From Desulforamulus aquiferis (lineage in GTDB: Bacteria > Bacillota > Desulfotomaculia > Desulfotomaculales > Desulfotomaculaceae), in NCBI GenBank assembly GCA_004143605.1, contig AWVY01000021.1, positions 76,040 to 123,972 of the forward strand: a stretch of DNA of 47,933 nt, in the 5' to 3' direction. Shown here piece by piece: positions 26,761 through 38,880 of this stretch. The notes beneath the pieces were generated by a model. The model searched no databases. It was not told the DNA's origin and was given only the letters and a program-made list of their open reading frames with translations. Position 1 is the first letter of the stretch; every line of letters begins with the position of its first letter. The position numbers and the translations under genes are program-made.

Positions 26761-27790
26761 TTACTTCCAGAGAAATGGCGGGTATTTATCTAGATCTCCC
26801 CTTAAATGTCTAGCAAGTAACAAGGCTTGGGAATATGGCAGCAGTCCGACATGTATTTTCTCTTCCAAAAAGGGTGTGTTATCTCTTCCCTTTTTCTTTT
26901 TTGCCAGGCATCAATTACAGCTTTTCGAGCAGAGTCTTTCATTATAACTCCACCTGATTCTTTCTTTATAAAGTCATTCCCAGTAACTTGCCTTCTATTG
27001 ATAAGACTAAGTGCTAATCTGTCAGCCAAATAGGGTCTAAATTCCTCCATCAGATCTAAGGCCAAGCTGGTCCTTCCAGGACGATCCCGATGTAAGAATC
27101 CAACATATGGATCAAGACCTACCGTTTCCAATGCCGACCTTGTTTCATGAAGAAGTAGACTGTACAAAAATGATAATAAGGCGTTTACATTGTCAAGGGG
27201 TGGTCTACGATTTCTTCCCGCCATATAAAATTGTTCTTTTTGGCAAATGATTAACTGGTTTAATACAGAGAAGTACTTTTGCGCTGATTCTCCTTCAACA
27301 CCTCTAACTTCATTTAATGATAGCCTTTGGGTCAAGCGGAGTGCATTACGACTTATCAATTACATGCTTGTTCAACTTCACTGGTTTGAAATTTACTCCC
27401 ATGATCACTGATATATCGCCTTAGAACCGTTCTACTGTTGGCAAGTTTACCCAGGATAAACATTGAAGCTAGCTTAGCTGATTCAATTTCATTGTCTGCT
27501 AAGCGATATTGTTGTCTTCTTAGGAGGACATTTCCCTTTGGTGCTCCATGAAAGGTTGCCTGATGCCGACCATAAGGGTTTAAAAAGGATATGGTTATAC
27601 CCTTTTCAACACACATTCCCATAAAGGCCGGACTAGCACCCATATATCCAAAGGTAACAATACCTTCCAGGTAATGGATAGGGGTACGAAATACCTCTTC
27701 CTCTTGAACCCTTACCACCAGGTTTTCGCCATCTTTAGCCAGATAGGCCTCCGGGTTAGTTACATATAGCACATTTAGCATTTTCCTCAT
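26761..27790 (-). CDS. cas1: Cas1 spacer integrase
   Basis: About 343 residues after repair of breaks near 27358 and 26860. Type I-C Cas1: [53 protein letters not shown], then the catalytic alpha-helical domain: [59 protein letters not shown], with the Glu of LLHE, the His of LHRD and the Glu/Asp of DLMEEFRP as metal ligands. After repair the C-terminus reads [14 protein letters not shown]. It overlaps the end of cas4 by 35 bases. It joins prespacers to the first repeat. Confidence 0.95.
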
Positions 27791-28485
27791 TACAATGGCT
27801 CCCCTGACCAGTCATTTTTATATCATCAATCAAGCCTTTCAGATATTTATTAGTTCTTTTATTATACTTTGCAACTTCTGGGACACACACATTTATCAAA
27901 GAGCAGTTTTTACATTGCTTACTATATTTTGCTTGTGGGGTTTCTCCCTTTAGGTATAGACTATGCATTTTCTCTGTTAGCTCTCTAACCCGCTTTCTCA
28001 GACAATTGTCAAACTCAACCCTGTGTCTGTGTTTTGTCTGACCATAATATAGATATCCATAATCTATATTAATGGAGAGCATTTCCTCCAGACAAATTGC
28101 CTGGGCACATAATTGGACTTCATCCCTGTCATCCGACTTTGGTTTTCCCCTCTTATATTCAACAATGCTGTATCTAATAGGCGATTCTTCTTCTAGCAAT
28201 TCAGCTACTGCCACGGAATTTAAATGAAGCTCAATTACATCTGCTACTCCGTATAAGCCTAGGCTATGGGATTTAATAGGTACTGACCTTACAATCTTGA
28301 CATTGTTTCGTGTTTCAGAAAAATATGGATCGTCGACCCTTTCATGAAGGATTTTCCCTTCCACTGTGCGCACATTCTCTACCCATTGATTTTCTATATG
28401 GATAATCCCCCATTGTCTTTCGCAATAGGCAAAATGTTGGATCCCAGACAAGGCCAAAAATCTTCTTCCTCATATCTCTTTTCCA
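27756..28485 (-). CDS. cas4: Cas4 exonuclease (Dna2/RecB-like, type I-C)
   Basis: About 243 residues after restoring one T near 28459, giving MEKRYEEEDFLALSGIQHFAYCERQW. Cas4 trims prespacers and checks the PAM. Fe-S cluster Cys residues are seen: YCERQW near residue 22 and the C-terminal CKNCSLINVC. RecB-type nuclease residues: LHERVDD, GVADVIEL (Asp), IVEYKRGKPK (Glu and Lys), DEVQLCAQAICLEE. It lies between cas7 and cas1 as usual in I-C, with a 4-base gap to cas7 and an overlap with cas1. Confidence 0.95.
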
Positions 28486-28489
28486 TATA

Positions 28490-29355
28490 TTACCTTTCAA
28501 TCAGTTTAACTCCATCAGGCAACTCCGTCCTATTCACTGTCACTAGATAATCTGAATAAGCTCTTGGCGGTTTTGTTACATCTTTTCTTGCAACACTAAT
28601 TAAGTCAAATAATTTATGCGCCGGTGAATTGCCTAGTAATGTTTCATGTTCGAAGATAAACAAATTCCTTGAAGACATCTTGCCTCTGGCTGCCGATCTA
28701 TCATGATCAAACATATTTTGCAGTGACTCCCATAATAAATTTAAGTCTTCTATAGAGAAGCCGGTTTTTTCAGCAAGATTGGCAGACACAAAACCTTCTG
28801 CTCTATATAATGCATATGGAACAATATGTTTTCGTCCCATTTCTCTGTCTTTCTTTTCTGCATCCTTTTCTGAAGTTACTGCCATTCTAGTAATGGTAAC
28901 CTCTTGTTGAACGATGGGATCTATACTACGCGCAAAATTAATTTGTACAGGTCCACGCACCTGTCCACAATTAACCTCGGTTGTCATTACAGCACCAAAG
29001 GCCCTGATATCGTAAAAATTCTTACACATAAAGTTTTTTACTTTATAGGCATCCTCTTCATTTTTAGGAAGTTTTTTTGATTCTGGCTTGATACCAGCCG
29101 AGGAATAGGCTTTTCGATGTTGGGTATTTAGCACCGCTCCTTCACGAACGTAAATATCGAAGCCCTCTGCCTGATTTTTTGCTATATCAACATAGTTTCT
29201 TATTTTTCTCTTAAGGCAAACATCAGTCACCAGCCTAATCCTGTTTCGGCATCTATACGGGGCATATTTCCTGCATCGGGGTCACCGTTTGGGTTGCCAT
29301 TTTCAATATCAAAAAACAAGACAAATTCGTATCTGTTTTTAACGTTTTCAGACAT
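28490..29355 (-). CDS. cas7: Cas7c (Csd2) Cascade backbone subunit
   Basis: About 288 residues after restoring one C near 29233 ([19 protein letters not shown]). The Csd2 start [25 protein letters not shown] is characteristic, followed by [36 protein letters not shown] and [14 protein letters not shown]. Several Cas7 copies coat the crRNA in the type I-C effector. It starts three bases after the cas8c stop. Confidence 0.95.
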
Positions 29356-29358
29356 TAA

Positions 29359-31153
29359 TTAACACTCCTTTTTCTCTATCTTTTTAAATAAATCTTGACG
29401 CTGTTGGTAATAGCCAAGTACGAATTGCCCCTGTTCTTCCAGATTAAGATGGGCCGGAAAACTATCAATATAGGAAATAACTTCTTCTATGCGTTTATCA
29501 GTAAATTTTCCATACTCTGCTTTAGCAATATGATGTTGGGCAAGTCTTAGCAGTATCGGAAAAACTGAACCCGGTGAAGCCGAAGCAGATCCAAAGTATC
29601 TGTCCCTTATGGTAGCGTTAATACCCGGATTAGCATCCTCTTGAGCTTTTTCTAGCAAAGAAAAAAGTCTTCCTAACATATAGCCTATGTTGCGGTTCTC
29701 TTTATTTAAGGACATACTAAAACCCACCCCACTCCCCTTATTGTAGTAACGTTGCTCTCTGGCAAGACATGCTTTAATCACTGAAGCCTTATATAATTAA
29801 TTTCCTGATCCGCTCTAATTCTTGATATTATCGAGTTGAAAAGCGATTTGGGATAAGGAGCGCCAGTTAACATAGAACGCATTAAAACGCCCCCTAGATG
29901 CGGAGCAATCCTTTTTGCATCTTTTAAGGGTGCTGTTTCTTTCAATAGCATCCATGTGGAAATATAATCTGGCTCCTTATCGATCTCTTCTCGATAGCTA
30001 AATCCTTATAATGCTGGCCGATTCTCTCTAGGAAAGCACCGAAACTATCCACATGCCAAAACCTAACAGCTAGTCGGCTGGCATTTGGTGATAAGCCTAG
30101 AATATAAAATTTTGTATTTTCATTAATACCTGCTAAACCACCGGAAATGGGTTGTCCATTTTGATTTTTATAAAATATCATGTAACAGTCTGACTGTCTG
30201 CGGATCCCTAATAACTTCAGCATCCTTTTGAAGTTTTTATCCTCATCAGGGCTAGACTCCGATGGTGGAAAAAATAGCATACTTAATATGTCTTCCTCTA
30301 AACCATTGGTAGATTGTTCTGCCCAAAAAACTACAGTTGCATCAGCAATTCTAATCCTATGCTTGGGACTGTTTAAAAGGTAATTCAATGCGGTGGTATA
30401 CTTAAATGTAACGTCTTCTGCCACAGGTGCATTAAAGCTTTGTGATTTTCCGTAAGAGGTAAAGGAGTCTAGATTAAAGGAAATCAAAGATGCCCCACTG
30501 GATTGTGCCCCTGTCACCCCCTTAATGCTGGGGTGCAGCCTCGCTATTCTTGCTTTTTTGCCGGTAACAAGGCACTGCATAATAACTTCTGATTCATTTG
30601 ATTTTTTATGACTGCTCCAAGCATCCCTTACTGCTTCTCTTTCGTGAATGTATCCTTTAAAACCCTCTACTTTAAATACAAGGTTGCTTCCCTCTGTTAG
30701 TCCTTCTAGTTGTGTATTAATCGCTGGATGATTTAGAGCAGAATCAATATTCCAACCACGCAGAAAATGCAACAGGGCTTTGGCAGGTTCGTCAGTTACA
30801 TCTTTGAGAATATTCTCATGCAATTGTAAAAAGTCCTGAAAACATTCCTTGTTCCGTTGTTGCTTTTCTTTCTTGCTGTTTTCTCCCAATCCTAATACAT
30901 AAGTACTATTGTCACACATAAAATTTGCCGCTACACCAGATGTTCTTTTTGCTTGTTCAGGCACCTCAATTTCCCTGGGTACCAATTTGTTCCGTCCATC
31001 TACCCTTAAATCAATAACCTCTAAAAGTTGTCCAGCCATAGATAATAGTAAACAATAACTAACTTTCGCCTTACTATAACCTGGTTGACTAATACCAGAA
31101 TCCGAATCCATCTGGAGGGTGTTATAATAATTGTAAAGGGCATTAATAATCAA
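29359..31153 (-). CDS. cas8c: Cas8c (Csd1) large Cascade subunit
   Basis: About 598 residues after repair of breaks near 29990 and 29790. Csd1 features: MIINALYNYYNTL, YSKAKVSYCLLLSMAGQLLEV, the CDNSTYVLG segment, the CLVTGKKARIARLHPSIKGV motif, GASLISFNLDSFTSYG, and FILGL-like FYILGLSPNASRLAVRFW. The C-terminal part (SVIKACLAREQRYYN to QRQDLFKKIEKKEC) is the helical region that serves as the small subunit in type I-C. It recognises the PAM and starts R-loop formation. Overlaps neither neighbour; three bases separate it from cas5 and cas7. Confidence 0.95.
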
Positions 31154-31156
31154 TCC

Positions 31157-31813
31157 CTACACCCCGCTTTCTATCTTTGGCACATCTATTAAACCGTCCT
31201 TCATGTTTGCCCTAAAGAAAAGTGGGGTCATACCGTCAGCATGATCTATATCCAATAACATCCATCCAAGATCCTTCTCACCTCTGTGAAAGGAGTGAGG
31301 TATTGGTTCATCATCTTCTATTAACCTAAATTTAGCGGCAAATTCCCGACACCCAAAGTAAGGTTGTTGAAAGCACTGTCCCTGTCTAGCCCTTCTCATG
31401 GCGATGGCATAGTGCTTCTCAGGCGTATCCGCCAACCCCGCTTTAATAGTCATCTCAAAATGAGCCTCTATTACATAGGCTACATTTCTCAGTAGTAAGG
31501 TTGCCCTTTGCTGGCGGTCTTCTGAAGCATATTGGCAAAGCAGTACCGGCTCTCCCTTCATAGCAGTTCTAACATTACCTGAGGGAATTTTACTGCTAAC
31601 CTCGTTTCGACGCACATTATCAAACTTGATTTCATTAAGAACATGAATTCTGTCTACAACCCATCTAAAGGCAGGCTTCCAATGTATGGCCTCTAAAATG
31701 CCCCTGGCAGCAGAAGGGGTTATAACGTCATAGCTAACCCTTTCCACCTTCATTTCCGGCCTGGTAAAACAAGCAAACTCTCCCCAAACCATCAGCCGGA
31801 TTCCATAACCCAT
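31157..31813 (-). CDS. cas5: Cas5c (Cas5d) crRNA-processing subunit
   Basis: An intact 218-residue protein. Type I-C Cas5: MGYGIRLMVWGEFACFTRPEMKVERVSYDVITPSAARGILEAIHWKPAFRW is diagnostic. In I-C systems, which lack Cas6, Cas5c itself cuts pre-crRNA at the repeat hairpin and stays bound to the 5' handle. The expected basic and aromatic residues around YDVITPSAARGI and the later CQYASEDRQQRATLLLRNVAYVI are present. An AAGGAGGAAGAC site precedes the ATG; 19 bases separate it from cas3. Confidence 0.95.
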   Translation of the reverse strand: MGYGIRLMVWGEFACFTRPEMKVERVSYDVITPSAARGILEAIHWKPAFRWVVDRIHVLNEIKFDNVRRNEVSSKIPSGNVRTAMKGEPVLLCQYASEDRQQRATLLLRNVAYVIEAHFEMTIKAGLADTPEKHYAIAMRRARQGQCFQQPYFGCREFAAKFRLIEDDEPIPHSFHRGEKDLGWMLLDIDHADGMTPLFFRANMKDGLIDVPKIESGV

Positions 31814-31832
31814 GATGTCTTCCTCCTTTCAA

Positions 31833-34031
31833 CTAAATAATTAACGTATCATTTAGTAACATACTCTCGGTTTTTGGTATAAGGCCCGTTTCCTTACTGT
31901 AATGTCCTTCTAACATCTCCTCCTTCAAAACAAATAGCCTGCCGTTAATACTTTCTAATATGCCAAGTTCATTTAGTTCGATAAATTCCTTTTCAAACAC
32001 TTGAACACTATACCTTTGTAAGCTTCTAAGGTACGAACCGGGAAAAGGACTACTTCTAGCATCCTTTAATATTTTTAGACAGTTATCATCCCAGGGATTA
32101 TAATTGAACAAGTATTGTCCTGTATCAATTTAAACTTTTCTTCAATAGCTCTAAATTGAAAACTCCAATAGGCTTCTAGTTCCCTTATCTCCTTAAGTAT
32201 GTTATTTTTATCCAACTGACTGTCATCAATATCATACAGTGAACTAAAATACTCTTTTACACCTTCTAATCCAAGAGGGTCCTCATGATTTTCAATTATC
32301 CTCTTGCCCAGGGTAGCGGTTCGGTTGAGCCAGCCCCTTGGAATACCATGTTTTTCACCTGGCATAAATACATACACTTTACCTTCTGGTCTCAGACCTT
32401 CCCGATTACAACGGCCAGCTGACTGGGCAATGGAATCAATACCAGCCATACTCCGGTATACTACAGGAAAATCGATGTCAACCCCTGCTTCAATTAATTG
32501 GGTAGAAACAACCCTGCAAGTTATTCCTGCTTTAAGCCGCCCCTTTACTTGTTCTAAAATGTCAGTTCTGTGGGCAGGACACATCCTGGTGCTAAGATGA
32601 TACGCCCCCTCACCATTAATTCTTTCATAAAGCAAACGTGCATGTTTCTTAGAATTTACAATACACAACACCTGCTCCTGTAAAGCTAATTGTTCTTCTA
32701 GCTCATCATCCGAAATAGTACCCAAGTTTTTTACACTTACTCTCTTGAAATCTTGGTAAAGTTCTGCCGGATCGTCGATTATCTCAATGGTTTTTACCCC
32801 TTCAGGTATTAATTTACTAATGTTCGGTTGTGTGGCAGTGCATAATACAATGGTGGATTTATAATTAGTTATTAATTCCATAATTGAGCTGAGGCATGGT
32901 TTTAGAAACTCACTTGGTAACATTTGCGCCTCGTCAATTACGATAACACTATTTACTAAATTATGTAATTTCCTGCAGCGGGAGCTTCTAGCAGCAAAAA
33001 GCGATTCAAAAAATTGCACATTGGTAGTAGCAATGATTGGCATATCCCAGTTCTCGGTAGCGAGTTTTATTATTTGCATAATATCAGTTGCTGACTCAGC
33101 TCTCTCTTCTCGATAATTATCCTGTGGGTAAGAAAAATTACTGTGATGCTCCAGGACGTTTTCATCTCCTAATATTTTCCTAAAAACAGCTGCATTTTGT
33201 TCAATAATACTTGTATAGGGAATTACGTATATAACCCTTTCTTTACCATATTTAACAGCATGTTTTAAGGCAAAGCTTAAGGATGATAAGGTTTTACCCC
33301 CACCGGTAGGAACAGTTAGGGTAAAAAGTCCCGGTAATTCATTTGCCTTCTCATTGCAGTTAAGTAATATGTTCTTTCTTTTCCGGTTGACAAAAGTATC
33401 CTGTGCTCCATTGCAAAGGCGCTCAATATATTGCTCAAGTTTTCTAGACAATGCCTTTAAGCAATATTTTTGTTTCCTTAGGTTAGATTTTTCTGAGTTT
33501 AAAGCTCGTTCTGTATCTAAAAAGTCTGCATCAACTATACAGGAATAAAGGAATCTTATAAAAAACTGTGCACTAAATCCTTTTCCTACAATTGGTACAA
33601 GGGTGGGGAATTTCAATGTATTAGGTGGGGGAAGGATTATTCGCGGGAGTAGGCCTGATAATCATAGACCTTTTTCTCTAGCCTTGCCTTTAGGGAAGAC
33701 TCCTCTTCCGAGGTGCCCCAATCCGGCAGACCACAGTGATGTCCTGCTATAACATAGGCTAGGGGCACAGCAAGTCGTCCGTATCTCTTATTGGCCTCCG
33801 CGCCCCGGATGTAGAATGATCTACATTTATGTTTTGTCCATTAATTCGCTTTTGAAACTCAAATGAGTATTTGCCCAAATCATGCATTAGCCCGGCCACG
33901 TATGCAAAATTGTCAGCCCCAAAGGAACGGGCAAAATTTGCAGCCAGCATACCAGTATCTTCAAGATGATCCTTTAAAATATGCCACTGCTCTTTCCCCT
34001 TCTCAAGATCCGAATGGGCATAAAATTTCAT
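31833..34031 (-). CDS. cas3: Cas3 HD nuclease-helicase
   Basis: About 733 residues after repair of breaks near 33780, 33620 and 32090. HD nuclease domain: MKFYAHSD, WHILKDHLEDTG, YVAGLMHDLGKYSFEFQKR, AYVIAGHHCGLPDW. Superfamily 2 helicase: TVPTGGGKTLSSLSFALKHA (motif I), VIDEAQMLPSEF (motif II, DEAQ), LCTATQPN (motif III), STQLIEAGVDIDFP (motif V), AQSAGRCNREG (motif VI). The end is the Cas3 C-terminal domain with NPWDDNCLKIL. Start ATG 34031 behind GAGGGGTG. First gene of the cas operon; degrades target DNA when recruited by Cascade. Confidence 0.95.
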
Positions 34032-34144
34032 ACCAAGCACCCCTCAAAAATGTCAAATAATTTACCCATTTCTTTCTTCTTGTAACATTTCCCTACATAT
34101 TTTTTAGAATAATTAACGACATATTTCGAGATATATTTTATAAC

Positions 34145-34182
34145 AAAAAGAGAGATTTTTATTTTAAATAAAGAATCTCTCT
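34145..34182 (-). terminator. rho-independent terminator of Hdr locus B
   Basis: AGAGAGATT / AATCTCTCT, continued by TTTATTT / AAATAAA across one bulged base, forms a 16-bp stem; the minus strand continues TTTTTGTTAT. It lies about 60 bases after the last locus B stop codon and separates the operon from cas3. Confidence 0.85.
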
Positions 34183-34242
34183 CCTTGTGGCTCTATTAAA
34201 TTACTAAGCTGCTTAGCTTTTAATCATACAGGTTTTACCTTC

Positions 34243-35358
34243 TTAGTGCTTACCAGTATTAAGTTCTTCCAACTCATGTTCCTTATATACTGTGATGGGT
34301 ATTGCTTCATCCAGGGATCGGCCTGGCTCGTACTCAAAGCGGTCCTGGTTGGGCTGGGCCAGGGCTTGGAATATGAGTCCCACAGGAATATCCATGGGGC
34401 AGGCGTTTTCGCATTGGCCACAGCCAACGCAGGACAGACCCATGTGGTTTACCCTGGTCAGGTGGAATAGTGTGGTGTCGGTGGGCAGCTCGATGGCACC
34501 CTTCCTTCTGGCATATTCCATGTATTTATCGCCGTTGTGGTCAAAGATAGGCCCGGCGGATACACATTCACGGCAGAAGCAGATTGGGCAAGCCTGACGG
34601 CAGTTTTGGCACTTAATACAGGTGGCCAGTACTTCAGCAAGTTTGTCCATACTGTCAAAGGATTTTTTGAATTCGGCAATGGCAGCAGTTTTAGCCGTTC
34701 CCTTTTCTGCTGCAATTTTATCGATAATTTTTGTTCTGGTATCCGGCACGCTTGCAGAATCTAGACCGGCAACACCAGACAGATCTAGCTCATCCTTGGC
34801 TGATACCAGCAGATTACCGCCCATGCCCAGCCAGCCTAAAATAATATCGGCTTTGCTGGCCTCGGGGTAGGCACAGATGCCGCAGGCCCGACGCATGGTC
34901 ATGCCTGTGGGGTTGCTGCCGTCAGCAGCTTTAGCAGCCCATGCCTTGGCGTCAATTTTATTTTCTTTTACCATTTGGGCATAATCCTTGGCAGCAAAGG
35001 TACCGTTGCAATCAACCCCGATAACTACCAGGTTATCCATTTTAGCCTGTTGTAGCTTAGTTAGTTCAAATAATGCCCGAACCTCACAGGAGCGGAGCAC
35101 CACAGCCACCTTTTCAGGTAGATTTCTAGAAAGATTGGCCACCAATCTGGCCACATTTAGTCCATTTACCGGGGCAAAGGGATCAACAGCACCAAGCATT
35201 TCCGGGTCCCTGATCAGGGTGGGAACCACATTGGTTTTTGCTGCTACTTCCTGGGGGGCCAGAACGGCACCCACCACACCGGAAGTCATAAGGGATTTTA
35301 AAAATCCCTGGACGGCACTCAAGGTATCGCCACTTGCTTTTATAGTATAAGTTTTCAT
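34243..35358 (-). CDS. FrhB/FdhB-family iron-sulfur flavoprotein subunit
   Basis: An intact 371-residue protein. The N-terminal part (VAVVLRSCEVRALFELTKLQ, NLVVIGVDCNGTF) and ACGICAYPEASKADIILGWLG match the FrhB/FdhB family, the F420- or NAD(P)H-reactive flavoprotein subunit of hydrogenases, formate dehydrogenases and related complexes. It carries CIKCQNCRQACPICFCREC (about residues 245-263) and a C-terminal 4Fe-4S motif CVGCGQCENACPMDIP. No formate dehydrogenase or hydrogenase catalytic subunit is encoded nearby, so it probably passes electrons between an outside donor and MvhD/HdrA. It is the last gene of locus B, 18 bases after mvhD, with its own GGAGGCG site. Function within the complex is inferred. 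Confidence 0.82.
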   Translation of the reverse strand: MKTYTIKASGDTLSAVQGFLKSLMTSGVVGAVLAPQEVAAKTNVVPTLIRDPEMLGAVDPFAPVNGLNVARLVANLSRNLPEKVAVVLRSCEVRALFELTKLQQAKMDNLVVIGVDCNGTFAAKDYAQMVKENKIDAKAWAAKAADGSNPTGMTMRRACGICAYPEASKADIILGWLGMGGNLLVSAKDELDLSGVAGLDSASVPDTRTKIIDKIAAEKGTAKTAAIAEFKKSFDSMDKLAEVLATCIKCQNCRQACPICFCRECVSAGPIFDHNGDKYMEYARRKGAIELPTDTTLFHLTRVNHMGLSCVGCGQCENACPMDIPVGLIFQALAQPNQDRFEYEPGRSLDEAIPITVYKEHELEELNTGKH

Positions 35359-35376
35359 TTTAAAACGCCTCCCACC

Positions 35377-35823
35377 TTAGATTTCCCAGTTCTTACGCAG
35401 CGGGTTAGGTCCTAAATTTTTCAGTTTGTTCGTCATTTCGGTAATTACTTCACCAAAATATGCACCCTGGGAAGCACTGATAAATCTTAACCATAACCGC
35501 TCCTCTGGTATTCCTAACTGTTGGAGCACGTTTCTGGCGATGGCCACTTTTCTGCGGGCCTTGTAATTGCCACTACCATAGTGGCAGTCACCTTCGTGTC
35601 AGCCACCAACTAGTACTGCATCTCCACCGTCTAGAATTGGTTTAATCATATACAGGGGATCTACCGCTCCACTACACATAACCCTGATAATTCGAACGTT
35701 TGGGGGGTATTGGATGCGGGCTGTACCTGCTAAATCCGCACCGGTATAGGTACACCAGTTACACACGATAGCAATAATCTTAGGTTCGAACTCAGTTTGA
35801 ATTTTTTGCTCGGGAACGCTCAT
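35377..35823 (-). CDS. mvhD: MvhD electron-transfer subunit
   Basis: About 148 residues after repair of one break near 35600 ([21 protein letters not shown]). MvhD pattern: [69 protein letters not shown], with five conserved Cys that hold a [2Fe-2S] cluster in methanogen MvhD. The protein passes electrons to HdrA. Downstream of hdrA with 21 bases between, upstream of the FrhB-like gene. Confidence 0.93.
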
Positions 35824-35844
35824 TACTTTACCCTCCTTTTCAGC

Positions 35845-38800
35845 CTAGTTGTTACATGCATCCAACATGGCCAAGATTTGCTGTTTTTCAAAACCCTTTT
35901 GCTGGGAAGCACCGCTGGGGCAGGCAGCCACACAGGCACCACAGCCCTGGCAAAGTACATCCAGCACATCAGCTACGTTAGTCAATTCATTCATAACCCT
36001 GGCACCGTAGGAGCAGGCCTCTACGCAAAGTCCACAGCCCTTACACCACTTGGGATTTACCATGCCACGTTGCCAAGGGATTCCAGCTTATCCTTAGACA
36101 GCATGGTAACAGCCCTAACAGCTGCCGCATTAGCCTGGGCAATGGATTCCTCAATTAACTTGGGTGAGTGGGCCAAGCCACATAGATATAAGCCATCGGC
36201 GGCAAAGTCCACCGGACGAAGTTTCATATGTGCTTCCAGGAAATAACCGTCGGCGTTTAGGGAAACTTTGAAGGTCTGGCTTAAAGCATCTGTACCTTGT
36301 GCCGGAATAATACCGGTACTTAAGACCAATAGGTCTGTATCTAACTCGAGGGTCTTATTCAATATTGGATCCTTTACAGTTACCTTCAGCTTATCTCCCT
36401 TAGCTTCCACCACAGGCTGATCTTCCAGGGTATACCTAACGAAGACAACTCCCTGTTTTCTGGCTTCAGCATAGTAGGTTTCGTAAAAACCATAGGTTCT
36501 GATGTCCCGGTATAGGATAAATACGTTGGCCCCAGGATTTTGCTCTTTTATCTTAAGGGCATTTTTAACAGCATTGTAACAACAAATCCGGCTGCAGTAG
36601 GGTCTTTCCTCATTTCTAGAACCTACACACTGAATCATGACAATGTTATTGGCGTTTCCAACGCCTGGTCCAGCCAGTTTTTGTTCTAGCTCCCGCTGGG
36701 TTAGAACTGCTCCATGCCGGCCATATAGGAATTCTTTAGTTTCAGCAGGCTCGGCACCTGTGGCCACAATAACTACACCGTGCTCAATTTTCTTATCACC
36801 TGATGGAACTGCCAGTGTTGTCTTGTAGTTACCCAGGTATCCAGCAACATCCTTGATGGTTGATTCAAGATATAGTTCTATATTTGGGTTGCTGTTTACA
36901 TCAGCAATGAGTTTGTCAACCAGTTCTGATGGGTTATTACCTTTCATGGTATACTTGACATCCAAAGCCTGGCCACCCAATTTTCCTGTGCGTTCTACCA
37001 GATAAACCTTAAAACCCTGACCTGCCAAGTTAAGGGCATTAGTCATACCAGCTATGCCGCCACCTATTACAAGGGCCTGACGGTTTATATCCATAAAGGA
37101 GGTGTAAACCGGCTTCAGCAGCTTAACCTTGGCCACAGCCATTTTTACAAGATCCTTGGCCTTTTCGGTGGCTGCATCGGGGTTATCCCTGTGTACCCAG
37201 GAGGAATGCTCCCTAATGTTGGCCTGTTCAAAGAGGTATTGGTTAATGCCCGCCTCTTTAAGGCTACTCATAAATAATGGAGCGTGGGTTCTTGGTGTAC
37301 AAGATGCCACCACAACCCTGTTCAGCTTATGCTCGTTTATGGAAGCTTTAATCTTTTCGATACTATCCTGGGAGCAGCTAAAGAGAAACTCCTCGGTATA
37401 AACTACTCCCGGAATTGTCTTGGCATACTCGGCCACCTCAGGCACCCTGACAACACTGCCAATGTTGATACCGCAGTTGCAGACAAATACACCTACTCGG
37501 GGATCTTCCTGACTTATATCCCTTTCCTCTGGATATTCCTTAATTTTGCTCATGCTACCACGAACTGCACTAAGGAAATTGGAGGCATTGGCTGCCGCAG
37601 CACTGGCGTCCACTACTGTTTCTGGAATATCCTTAGGGGCACAGAAGGCACCTCCGGCAAATACACCGTCACGGGTGGTCTGACCCGGCGCAAACTCTAC
37701 AGTCTTACAGAAGCCGTAGCTATCCAGCTCGATATTGCAGGCCTTTGCTAGGTTAGCATTGCCGGCTGAGGCTTTAGTCCCACCGACAGAATGAGCATAT
37801 CAAATTCTTCTTCAGAAAAACTTCCGTCGGGATTGCGATATTTAACTAGAAGGTTTTTAGTATTGGGATCTTCCTTCACTGAGGAAATCATAGCCTTTTG
37901 ATATTTAACACCGTGCTGAATTTTGGCCCGCTCATAGTACTTTTCAAAATCCTTACCATAGGCCCTGACATCCATGTAGAAGACCTTGGTCTCCAAACCC
38001 GGCTCATGTTCCTGGGCGATAATGGCATGTTTTGTAGCATACATGCAGCAGACCGCGGAGCAATAGTGGTTACCCTTAGCAGCATCCCTTGAACCAACAC
38101 ACTGGACAAAGGCGATCTTCTTAGGTTCCACATGATCTGAAGGGCGGGCCAGGTGTCCCATGGTTGGGCCACTGGCAGAAAGTAACCGCTCAAACTGGAG
38201 GCTGGTCAAAACATTTGGTAGATACCCCAACCAAACTCGCCCCTTAAATCTCCGTCCATGGGATCAAAGCCTGGGCTTAGTACCACAGCTCCAACCTCAA
38301 GTTCTAGGGTGGTATCTGGCATGGAATGATCGATGGCCTCTGCCGGGCAAGCCTTTAGACACTTACCGCAGGCCTTGGGGTTTTTAAGTTTCAAACACTT
38401 AGCCTTATCAACAGCATAAGCATTCGGTGTGGCCTGGGCATAAAGCTTGTAGATAGCTTTACGTTTGCCCAAACCACCATCAAAATCATCATCAACCTTT
38501 ACAGGGCACTCTTCTGCACAAGCACCGCAGCCGATGCACTTTTCCAGGCTTACACAGCGTGCCTGCTGCAAAACTTTAGCCTTAAAATTGCCTGGTTCCC
38601 CTTCCAGGCCAATAAGCTCGGCCCCGGTAATGATTTCTATATTTAGGTGACGACCCACGTCAACCAGCTTGGGGGACATTGTGCACATGGCACAGTCGTT
38701 GGTGGGAAAGGTTTTATCCAGCCGGGCCATGGTACCCCCGATGGCGGGCTTTTTCTCCACCAGATAAACCCGGTAGCCGGACTCGGCCAGATCCAGGGCG

Positions 38801-38865
38801 GACTGCATCCCGGAGATGCCGCCGCCCACAACCAGTACCGCGCCGATTTGCTTTTTATCCGTCAT
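35845..38865 (-). CDS. hdrA: long HdrA, second HdrA of locus B
   Basis: About 1,010 residues after repair of breaks near 38218, 37752, 37630 and 36060. An N-terminal partial HdrA (VVGGGISGM, TFPTNDCAMC, CIGCGACAEECP, CGKCLKACPAEA) is followed by a complete HdrA unit: VGVFVCNCGINIGS, SCTPRTHAPLF, VIGGGIAGM, CSRICCYNAVK, YLCGLAH, and two C-terminal 4Fe-4S motifs (CKGCGLCVEAC, CQGCGACVAACP). It resembles the long HdrA seen with MvhD and methylene-THF reductase in Moorella. There is no GltD-like insertion, unlike its operon neighbour. All Cys that its diverged locus A counterpart lacks are kept. Predicted bifurcating flavin subunit. ATG 38865 lies behind AGGAGG, 15 bases after the fusion gene. 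Confidence 0.9.
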
Positions 38866-38880
38866 AGGTCCTTCAACCTC

